Assembly: GCA_015679605.1 (NCBI GenBank)
Contig: JAAAVE010000681.1
Span: 1 to 15,000 of the forward strand
Direction: 5' to 3'
Source: Podila epigama
Lineage: Eukaryota; Mortierellomycota; Mortierellomycetes; Mortierellales; Mortierellaceae
Length of the DNA: 15,000 bases
The notes beneath the pieces were generated by a model. It saw only the letters and a list, made by a program, of their open reading frames with translations. It searched no databases and was not told the DNA's origin. Positions 1 through 7,691 of the stretch are shown piece by piece (positions within the stretch are counted from its first letter, which is position 1; every line of letters starts with the position of its first letter). A program made the position numbers and the translations under genes.

Positions 1-118
1 TGCCAAGACCGATGCAGGTGTTGAAGAGCAAGGCAGATGTGAAGGTGCCGAACGAAGCATCAGCGGACAGTTGCTCGCTTGCATCGTCCTTGACGACTGT
101 CGCGTTGTTGCTGCTCAT
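1..118 (-). CDS. CSC1/OSCA-like (DUF221) cation channel, N-terminal fragment
   Basis: The start codon is at 118-116 and the frame stays open for 39 codons to the left edge, so only the N-terminus is present. The first 22 residues are polar (MSSNNATVVKDD...), followed by a Phe-Gly-Thr-Phe-Thr-Ser-Ala-Leu-Leu-Phe-Asn-Thr run that opens a hydrophobic segment. That run resembles the first transmembrane segment of the RSN1_TM/DUF221 family (CSC1, OSCA, TMEM63), in which a Ser/Thr-Ala-Leu-(Val/Leu)-Phe-Asn motif precedes the helix. Members of that family are osmosensitive or mechanosensitive cation channels of the plasma or endomembranes. The polar-head-then-membrane layout and the Asn fit; nothing further can be verified. 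The match rests on about 17 residues, so another membrane protein family is possible. Its upstream region is the low-complexity DNA from 119 to about 1411. Confidence 0.5.
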   Translation of the reverse strand, partial: MSSNNATVVKDDASEQLSADASFGTFTSALLFNTCIGLG

Positions 119-280
119 GCTCCCAAAGTACGACGCTCTCTAGCTATGGTGTGCCTGTTTGTGCTTGTGTGTTGCTGTTGCAAGAGGCGATTCAGGGTCG
201 TGCTGAGTGGAAGAGGATGGATGTGTGGCACAAGAAGAAGGTGATCAAGGTAAGAAAGAAGGAATGGAAGGTAAGAAAGG

Positions 281-329
281 GAGAAGAGAAGAGAAGAGAA
301 GAGAAGAGAAGAACAAAAAAAAAAAAAAA
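281..329. repeat. GAAGA purine microsatellite followed by A15
   Basis: Tandem GAGAA/GAAGA units run from about 281 to 313 and end in a homopolymer of 15 A at 315-329. On the strand of the downstream gene this is a CT-rich tract 160-210 bp before the start codon, where fungal core promoters often carry pyrimidine stretches. Confidence 0.8.
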
Positions 330-342
330 GAGCCATAAAAAG

Positions 343-384
343 GTGGGTGGATGGATGGTTGGTTGGCTGGTTGGTTGAATGGAT
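343..384. repeat. GGTT/GGAT tetranucleotide repeat
   Basis: Degenerate four-base repeats of the forms GGTG, GGAT, GGTT and GGCT follow one another for about 40 bp. This is a simple-sequence tract with no coding potential that I can support. Confidence 0.75.
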
Positions 385-891
385 GAAAAAGTGTAATACC
401 TTTTAAATTTTATTTTTTGTTTATGATCGTCATGATGATTGTTGGTCGACGTCTTTTTGGTGTGTGTATTCCTTCAGACACTGCTTTCCGTCTTTTGTCA
501 TGGAGGGATTATCGCTTCCTTTTGGTCGCTCACCATTCCTGTTGGGCTGGACTCTTTTTTTACAATTGTCGAATCCAAACTCAAGTCCAAGAGATTTCCT
601 ATTCTTCTTCTTCTTCTTCACTGGCTGGCTTTAACCTTAGCTTGCATGCAGGAAGGAAAGGAAAGGAAAAGAAAAGAAAGGAAAAGAAAACAACGCACTG
701 CAGGAAAGGAGGGAGGAGGACAAAGATGAAGCATAAACAACAAACGGCAAGGAAAGGGACGTGGTTAGGACAAGGCGCATGGTGCCATTTTTCTGATTTG
801 CTGACACAGTGGATTACATCCGACAATAATGTCACTGTGACAAGGTTCATTCGAATGGATGGATGGATGTATGGGAAACTGAAAAGTTTTT

Positions 892-1031
892 TTGTCCAAG
901 TGCGTTCACAAAGTTGTCCAAGCGTTGCACAAATGTTGTCCAAGCGTGTTGTCCAAGTGTATTCACCAAGTATCCTATCCAAGCACACACTGTCCAAATG
1001 TTGTCCAAGCGTTGCACAAATGTTGTCCGAG
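892..1031. repeat. Array of TTGTCCAAG motifs with regular spacing
   Basis: TTGTCCAAG occurs exactly at 892-900, 914-922, 936-944, 949-957 and 1001-1009. Variants are TTGTCCGAG at 1023-1031, CTGTCCAAA near 990-998 and CTATCCAAG near 974-982. The starts 892, 914 and 936 are each 22 bp apart, as are 1001 and 1023. A 29-bp block at 913-941 recurs exactly at 1000-1028, 87 bp further on. The array lies about 775-915 bp upstream of the start codon at 118. It may be a partly decayed tandem repeat or a cluster of protein-binding sites. Confidence 0.75.
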
Positions 1032-1411
1032 CAAGCGTCTTCTTTACTCCAACTCCAACTCCAAATCCAACACCAGTGCCCAACAACAACAAAGCGGATC
1101 AGAGGTGATCGTTGTCTACACTATTGCAAGTTTATGTCCACACTGCACGAACGTGTGTACCACTGTACTCACTTCTGCCCTGCCAACCCTTGGGGTCTGT
1201 GGTGCTCTCATATTTGTTTAAATATCGAATATCGCCCGATGAAGTAAGCAATACTGCTCTTCTTGAAAAAAGCAAGGCTGTTCCTGCTTCATGAAAACAC
1301 TTTAATCCACATGCACACATGTATGCACAAACACACACACACGTACACGCACTCTTGATATCTCTCTCTTTCTACCAAAAAGTGCTTTTGCAGGGACGAT
1401 AAAATCATGAC

Positions 1412-3442
1412 CTAGCGCATTGTGTTGCCTTTGCCTTGGAACGGTACGACATCAGGCTTGGTCTCTCCCCCAGCACCTACTTGAGCCGGCGTTGCTGCCC
1501 GTGATGTTGTGGCGCCAGCGGAAGAAGCCACGGATGGCGCAGGGGAACTCGTGCCGCTGCCTCGCGCGTTTTTCCTTGGAGGGCGAAGTGTCTGTCCAAC
1601 TCCCTCAAATTTCGGCTCCGCCTTGGCCGCCGCCTCATCCATTTCCGATTTGGGCGGAATGTACTTGTACCCAAAGTAGAGACTGCCTAGAGGAAGATTC
1701 AATGCTGCAGGTGCTTCAGATCCATCCTGGTCAAGAATATCGACCACCTTATTGTTATTAGCGCTGGCATTCTTGGTTGAAGTACTGGTAGTGCTGGAGG
1801 CAGACGATTCCACCTTTGCGGATGCTTTGCTGAAGGATATATATATAAAATAAAGATTAGATATGCTTCTTTTGTCTCGCGTTCTGTCTTGGAACCAAGA
1901 TTTTGGAGTCTGACCATGCGAAATCAGATTGAACCATACCCTTTTCCTACGTTATTGGTCAGTCGTTGACCCTGTCCTTCAAATGGCACCTTCTTGGTAC
2001 TGTCTGGGGTCGAGAGCCTCTCCTCAACTTCTTTTCGTAGTTTACTTTCCTATATAATGGTAGAGAGAGAGAGAGAGGTCAGCTTAGGAATGACGTTGTT
2101 CACATGACTCCAAAAGAACATGCCTGTTTGCATAAAAAAAAAAAAAAAATCTGTACCATAACAGGTCGAGCCCGAGGCACTGGTGTTGGCTCCTGGTATC
2201 CGACAGGCGGCGCAAAGTCAACTTCGAGATCTGTTTCCACAATCGAGATGCCCACACCTTCTGGTTTGATCTCCATCACAAGAATCCCGTAAATCTGGTC
2301 GTTGTATGAAATCTCGATATTATCACCTTTTGTCAACGTCGAAAAGTTTCGGAATGCATTCTCAAGCCTATACATCATAGCATCATAGTAATAAACAAGT
2401 GAAGGCGACAGGGTCAGTTGTTGCATGCCTCATTCACAAGACAAAATAAAAGACATCATCTGACCGTCTACTATTTGTACATGGCAATATGGACATACAC
2501 TGCTTTGGGATCACTAATGTCCAAAAAGTCAACACTCTGTGGCTGAATCTTGACAAAGCTTCCTAGAGGCAATCCAGTACTCTTCACCGTCACTATGTCT
2601 CCTTCTGAAAGCGCCAATGTTTTCATCATCTATAGAGTTGCCATGATGGCATGAACGGGGTTAGATGCCTATCTTACAAAGCTACTTCCATCCTCGACAC
2701 GTTATAGACATGGACAAGAGAAAGAAAAATAAAAAGATAAAAAGATACATACCCAATGTGGCAAGTAGACGCGCCCTTCCTCTGCAATGAACTCGAGAAC
2801 ACCTGCGTGTGTAGAACGCGAGCCCTTTGAAAGCTCAAAGAGCATTGGATACTGGATATGAAGGGAAGCTAATACAAAAAAAAGAAAAGGAAAGCCAAGG
2901 GGGGGAAAAAAAACATCAATGCATAAAAAGACAATGTGTAGAGTCAGAATTGTGTTGATTGCACAAGTGACATAAAAATGACCATCTGCTCTTGCCTAAT
3001 AGAACATTCCGTACCTAGCTTGGCTAACGCAGACTGCGGAAGGATGACTATAGGCGATGAAGAAGGGATACGAAGATGGTAAGTGCTAAGTCAGGAAGGG
3101 AGGGGTGGGGTCATATACCACAATCAAAGCACAAAGCAACGAACTGTCAATTCAAATTTTTACTTTTTCCACCATGATTGACGTTCTGCCGTTCGTTGCC
3201 TTGCATCATAGCGACGGAATAGCAACGGTACTGTTCGCTAAAGCCTCCTCCTCTGGAGCCCATGCCGTATCCTCCCATGCCATAGGATGAGAAATCGTCA
3301 TAGCCGTTGAACTAGTTGTGTAGTGGTCAAGTAGGTGGTCAAGTAGGTGGTCAGCTTTTTGGGTGAGTGCTTCCATCTTTCATGCATTCATACAAAAGGG
3401 AGCTGCGGCAAGCGGTTTTTGTTAAAATGCACAACTTACCAT
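1412..3442 (-). CDS. UFD1: UFD1, ubiquitin-fusion degradation protein 1 (Cdc48/p97 cofactor), 389 aa, 8 exons
   Basis: UFD1 pairs with Npl4 to recruit polyubiquitinated substrates to the Cdc48/p97 ATPase for ERAD, ribosome- and chromatin-associated degradation, acting in cytosol and nucleus. Exons on the minus strand: 3442-3440, 3311-3164, 3047-3015, 2868-2753, 2629-2499, 2367-2157, 2049-1940 and 1829-1412 (TAG); every junction keeps phase, giving 389 residues (yeast about 361, human about 307). Residues 19-200 carry the double-psi-barrel UFD1 core: [11 protein letters not shown] (20-30), [14 protein letters not shown] (48-61), [24 protein letters not shown] (84-100), [26 protein letters not shown], then [12 protein letters not shown] near 194-205. 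The tail has [10 protein letters not shown] and three FxGxG SHP-type motifs at 237-244, 325-332 and 381-388. The first coding exon is the ATG alone, followed by GTAAGT; the resulting start MFNGYDDF resembles the yeast start. The exon 6 donor is uncertain (GTACAG at 2156, or GTTATG at 2162, two residues shorter). Transcribed divergently from NAA35. Confidence 0.95.
2050..2156 (-). other. UFD1 intron 6 with GTACAG donor followed by T16
   Basis: On the minus strand the intron starts GTACAGA and continues immediately into 16 T (plus strand A16 at 2134-2149), then ends TATATAG. Near its 3' end it holds a CT-rich stretch (plus-strand GAGAGA, about 2062-2077). GTACAG departs from the GTAAGT/GTATGT donors of most other introns in the window. 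Confidence 0.75.
3312..3439 (-). other. UFD1 intron 1 with a 12-bp tandem repeat near its 3' end
   Basis: This 128-nt intron separates the ATG from the rest of the coding sequence. It begins GTAAGT and ends CTAG. A 12-bp unit, GTGGTCAAGTAG on the plus strand, is repeated at 3323-3334 and 3335-3346 with a third partial copy at 3347-3354. On the transcribed sense these give CTGAC followed by two copies of CTTGAC, at 11-43 nt before the splice acceptor, the usual branch-point interval. Confidence 0.8.
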
Positions 3443-3745
3443 GGTGAGGGAGATTGTCTATTATACTTTGAGAATGGGATGGTAATTTTGTTTTGTATCA
3501 ATGCCTTCTAAATGTCTCCTTTCGTCCGTGTGCGTGTAGGAAGAGTGAATGGAATGTGAAAGAAAAGGACGCGAAGAATGAGTTGAATGGTGGTGAATGA
3601 AAAGCAAAGCACTCACATTGCTTGCGTGTGTGTTCTCGCAGTCACAAAGGAGGGACGATTCCCTCCTCCACAAGGTTCACTTCCTTCATTTCAAAACCAA
3701 CATCCATCCTGACATTCGATCCATCACCTATTCTCGTGCACTTCA
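3443..3745. promoter_or_regulatory. Divergent promoter between UFD1 and NAA35
   Basis: The UFD1 start codon (3442, minus) and the NAA35 start codon (3746, or 3860 in an alternative model, plus) face away from each other across 303-417 bp, so both promoters and both 5' untranslated regions must share this stretch. It contains a perfect 8-bp inverted repeat, AGGAGGGA-CGAT-TCCCTCCT, at 3648-3667. I see no clear TATA box and no CCAAT box here. Confidence 0.7.
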
Positions 3746-6700
3746 ATGCAGTCAGGTGCCAGCACGGGTATTTCCTTGTTTTTACATTCTCTTGTCACAA
3801 GTTCCCCATGTGCCGTTTATCATGCACCTGTTACATCGAGTGTAACACACTCGACAACCATGAGTAGTTATCCAAACCCGCTCTCACACGTGGCATACAT
3901 ACTTGCTCTATAGACCACGCCACGAACCGCATCACCTCGACTGCTGCAAGGCTATCGCTAGGTAGTAGCGTCTATCCCTTTGAGGATGTGACCGCTCTCA
4001 TCGATGATGCTGCAAAGGGTACTATGCGCTCTATCTCTCGTTCAAATGTCCCAGTTTATTTATTTTTTTCCAAGATAAATGAAAACAATCCCTTACTAAA
4101 CACATTCACTATTGATAGACCTAAAGGTTGGCCAACTGGTCCAGGTCGAGTCATTCAGTCTTTTTGACGCCATGTGTGCTATTGTTGTAAGTTGTCAACC
4201 CACCTATACATTCGTCCATCTAGCCAATCATTGGGGGAAAGCAACTTCCACGGACTCAGAATTTTATCTGATGATACACAAACTCAACCGTTTCTCCCCT
4301 TTTTTTCCTTTTGAGTTAGATCATGGACCCAAAGATGGATACAGGAATGGTGATCGATGACTACGCGACGAGACCCCAATACGATGTTAACCAACAGATT
4401 AGCCCTAGGAACTTTATCTGGATCATGGACAATATTCTCATCGGTCAGGTACGTTACAACCCACATTTCTTGTTTGTCAACAATTTTACTGGAGATGGCC
4501 ACCATTGACACACTCGCTGATTTGCACCTTGTAGATGACATGGCTCTCTGGACACGCATTGTCACAAACGCTCTTTACCAGCTGTTACATTCTCCGCGCC
4601 ATGGAGATTGACGACGCTGTGACCGAAAGTGACTCCTCTGAACCTGGCCAGCCGCTCAAAGAATTTGTTCCGATCGTTCTTAAGCCATGTGTGTTGGCCA
4701 TAGCAAAGACATGTGCCTTCATCTGGGATGAAATGCGCAAGGGTCAAGTGTATGAGGAAGAAGACTTTATGACAAACAAATTTGGCGTGTCAATGTATGA
4801 AAACTTTCCACTTGCTTCCTTGGTCGCCATGCTGGATCACGCCGACTACTGGATGGAAAGAACCGGAAAGAAATGGATCGAGGACAGCGAGGAATCGTCA
4901 TCTGACCTTTATAACGCCATCAAGGACCGAATCTACTACGCGAGGGTATTGTCACCGTTTTCTTTAACCTTACGTTTGGTGCTTTCCCACATTATGTCGC
5001 CTTTCTCACAGGTTGACTCACACCCACACAACTTTTTCTCCGACTATCACAACTATTAACCTACTAAAAACAAAACATCCAGGCTTCTCTTCTCTCGATC
5101 TACCAAGTCTTGGCACCAAAGTGTTCCCAATTTCGAAATGCTCTTCCGCAGTTGCGCCTCGTCCGCGAGCGCGCCAAGAGGATGCAGGCATCTAGTGCTC
5201 AAGGTCGCGAGATTGCCGACGCATTTGATCATGCCATCCATAGAAAGCTCGTCACCAACACACCACCACGAGCCATTGCATTACTGACTATGACAGAAGT
5301 AAGCTTTTTTGACAGTATTTGTTCTCTTGTTGCTCAATGCGATAAATCTTTCAAAACATAATACTAAATGAAAGAACAAAATATCACCTTCTGTTTTTTT
5401 TGGCGAAACATAGACGTTTGACCAATTGGATAGCATGTTTGAAGACTTGGTTTGGATTGGGGAAGCTCTAGACTTTAGCGATCCTACAAGTCTGATGGTA
5501 AGACGATTATTAATGACACCGTGGTTTGTAGACGATACGACTTGATATATTTTCTCTCGATATTTATATATACTCATCTATTCTCCCATTAGAACTTCTT
5601 TATTTATTTTGGCGCCAAGAAACCAGCACCTGGGGCATTTGCAAGGTCGGTATTACAGACAGTATCTTACGATGACAACATTCTCATGGGGTCGCGTACA
5701 GTCCAAGAAATCATTTTGCAATTGATTCGCGAAACAGTACACCCTGTATCTTGGGTGTTTGATATTTTTGAGACAGCAAGCAATCCTTTGGACAAAGCAA
5801 ACAAACAGCAACCGGTCAATCCAGATGGGCTACCAACAGTTCCCGAGGATGACGAAACTGACCCAGCGTTGGCGTCCAAGAAGCAATTTTGGTCTATGTT
5901 GGTATTATTCCTGGACGAGGCTTGCAAACCGTTTGTGGACACGCTCCATATTATGGCCCAGAACGTTCCCCGCCAACGCCGAAACCTGCGCAAGGTCCTT
6001 CAGCTGTGGGAAACGTTACAGAGGTCTGCCGAGATGTTGGATGAGGCGCTCCATATGACTTTGATTCAAATGAGCATGCAGGAGGCTGACGATAATAGCA
6101 CCGGGCAAGATGAAGCAGCACCACAGCCATTCTATTTTGTATCATGGGCATTTCACATGAAGCAGTGGGTCATGGAGTGGATGCTCTTGTTAGGGTCCGA
6201 GCTCGAGCTGTATTCTTTGTTTGAGTTTTCAATGATTTATGGGTACGTCATCTGTGCTTGGGCAAAATGCGTAGTTTGTGTATTGTGTGAGCAAAAAAAA
6301 AAAAAAAAAAAAAAGATACGAACACAGGATTGACCAGCAATTTGACTCTAGATATTGCGATGTCATTTTGGGATCGCATGCTCGCCATTTGCGACGTATC
6401 CAAAGTGTTGTCGATGGCGATATTGAGCTACTACGGAAACAAGTCCAGAGCCAAGCAGATGCAGCCAAAAAGAAGAAGAAAAAGAAGAAAAAGAAAAAAG
6501 ATGCGACAAAGCCTGATACCCCATCGACATCGACATCTTTGCCGCCCATTCTAACGGCCCCTACTGTAGAGGAACAAGTACAAATGACACAGATTGTTCG
6601 AGCGCAGCTGCGGCTGGTGAGTATACGGCTCGGCCTTGCCAGAGGTGTCTTTTTGGTTCTGGCAGCCCTCACCAAGGTTGGTTACCTCACGACGACGCCT

Positions 6701-7449
6701 TCGCATCTCGCTGCGCATGGCCTCAACGATCTTGAGACGCTCTATAAACGGCGCTTCAAGGCCTTTCACCACCTGTCCTCGCCAGAGTTGCTCTCGTACC
6801 CTGCATTCTTGAAGCGGTTGGACTGTGAGCGACTTGATGTAAGATTATTTTACTGTAATTTCACTGTAAAGTTTGACTATGCTGCGGTATGTTTCGAGAC
6901 TAAGAAGGCGTTTCATTTTTTCCTAGGCACTGGATATTTTGGACGAAGCATCAGTGTACTTTGTTGAATCTAAGAAGGTTGTGGATGAACTACAGTTACT
7001 CTCAGCAACAGAAACTCAGACAAACCTCTGCCAAGAGTATTGGAGCACGGTAGGAACCATGAGCCCTTTGACGCATGAACGATCAAAGTTTATGTTGATA
7101 AAAAAGCATACTAATCTGGATTTCCTGTGGTTAGGATCTCAAAAATATGGCCAATGTTTGTATCGAAAGCGGGTTGATGATTGAGACGTTCACGAAGGAC
7201 GCTCGCATCCAAGAACTGCGAGCATTCCGCACACAGTACATTGCTCAACAGCTACGCGAAAAGCTTCGACTAGGCAAGCTAGGACTCAGGATGGACCCAT
7301 CATTGGCGAGGTCTCTGTTGCCACCTTCCGATAGCATGCCACCACCCGAAGTGCTATTTAAATCGCCCAAACGTAACGTTGTCCTGGATTGGAAGTATCA
7401 TCTGTGGTGGCCGGTCATTCGTCTTGAAGATGTCAAGACAAAATCCTGA
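3746..7449 (+). CDS. NAA35: NAA35/MAK10, NatC N-terminal acetyltransferase auxiliary subunit, about 869 aa, 11 exons
   Basis: NAA35 is the scaffold of NatC (with catalytic NAA30 and Sm-like NAA38), which co-translationally acetylates Met-Leu/Ile/Phe-type N-termini at the ribosome. Exons: 3746-3767, 3914-4018, 4119-4186, 4320-4448, 4535-4945, 5083-5298, 5414-5497, 5593-6242, 6352-6838, 6927-7049, 7135-7449 (TGA); all phases agree. Diagnostic motifs are DLKVGQLVQVESFSLFDAMCAI, the family hallmark MDPKMDTGM (residues 67-75), TWLSGHALSQTLFT from residue 110, and ELYSLFEFSMIYGYCD around 550-565. Length exceeds human NAA35 (725 aa), partly through acidic and Ala/Gln-rich insertions and an 11-lysine run at 601-611. 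The N-terminus is uncertain: a 22-nt first exon (MQSGAST) with a 146-nt intron, or ATG at 3860 with a 4-nt exon and an unusually short 50-nt intron, also joins in frame. From exon 3 onward the model is strong. Confidence 0.92.
4224..4234. promoter_or_regulatory. Palindromic double CCAAT box (CCAATCATTGG) inside NAA35 intron 3
   Basis: Two CCAAT elements in opposite orientation overlap in an 11-bp palindrome within the intron that spans 4187-4319. CCAAT boxes bind the HAP/NF-Y complex. The site lies about 480 bp downstream of the proposed start codon and 780 bp upstream of the UFD1 start. It could be chance; no function is shown. Confidence 0.35.
6243..6351 (+). other. NAA35 intron 8 with A22 and two in-frame acceptors
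   Basis: The intron starts GTACGT at 6243. It holds 22 consecutive A at 6293-6314 in place of a pyrimidine tract. Two acceptors are usable: CACAG ending at 6327 and TCTAG ending at 6351. Both join in frame, 24 nt apart, and the upstream one adds eight residues. The downstream acceptor is preferred because the shorter protein resembles the family more closely at this point. Confidence 0.75.
6467..6499 (+). repeat. AAA/AAG lysine-codon repeat in NAA35
   Basis: Eleven consecutive lysine codons, mixed AAA and AAG, encode residues 601-611 of the NAA35 model, just after a helical Gln/Ala-rich stretch and before a Pro/Ser/Thr-rich linker. This looks like a surface loop insertion. Confidence 0.85.
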
Positions 7450-7691
7450 TATACACACATAGACAAAGAAACTTACACATGTAGACATATTTCTATATTA
7501 CAAAGACATCATTGGGAACAAACGCACATCAAAGTCCCACAACTTACTTGTTTGTTTTTTACCGAATTTGCAACCTACTTGAGGTGCAATGAGCGCCTCC
7601 AAATTTCTGTCACCCTTAACTATGCTGCTTTTCGAGAAGAATGAGCGGTGCATGCACATTTCGAAGCTCTTTCATTCTGTCACTGTCCCAA
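7450..7691 (+). promoter_or_regulatory. Short intergenic region between NAA35 and the BORCS8-like gene
   Basis: These 242 bp must hold the 3' end of NAA35 and the promoter and leader of the next gene. Two upstream ATGs precede the chosen start at 7692: one at 7589 opens an overlapping frame that ends at 7783, and one at 7641 is in frame and would add 17 residues. I see no canonical AATAAA here. Confidence 0.5.

Larger units (their letters stand above)
119..1411. other. Low-complexity intergenic region, upstream of the channel gene and downstream of UFD1
   Basis: I see no credible gene in these 1.3 kb. The DNA is dominated by simple sequence: GAAGA-type purine repeats (about 281-313) ending in 15 consecutive A (315-329), GGTT/GGAT tetranucleotide repeats (343-384), TTC repeats (602-619), GGAAA/GAAAA repeats (651-693), a motif array at 892-1031, an ACTCCA/ATCCAA-type stretch (about 1047-1077), and a CA-rich stretch (about 1310-1350). 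Read on the minus strand, which is the strand of the gene starting at 118, the purine tracts become CT-rich tracts, common in fungal promoters. The last part, roughly 1300-1411, should hold the 3' untranslated region of UFD1. Confidence 0.7.

Noticed and set aside
892-1031. CRISPR-like reading of the TTGTCCAAG array
   Set aside because: The repeats are only nine bases, the spacing is uneven, there are no constant-length spacers, and the genome is eukaryotic.
417-1247. A 276-codon open frame on the plus strand in the intergenic region
   Set aside because: It has no ATG at its first codon, runs through GAAAA repeats and the TTGTCCAAG array, and resembles no family I know; its length comes from repetitive sequence.
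6330-6554. An alternative frame of NAA35 exon 9 starting at an ATG near 6360
   Set aside because: It reads the lysine tract as Arg/Lys and ends soon afterwards; the other frame continues into conserved NAA35 sequence with correct splice phase.
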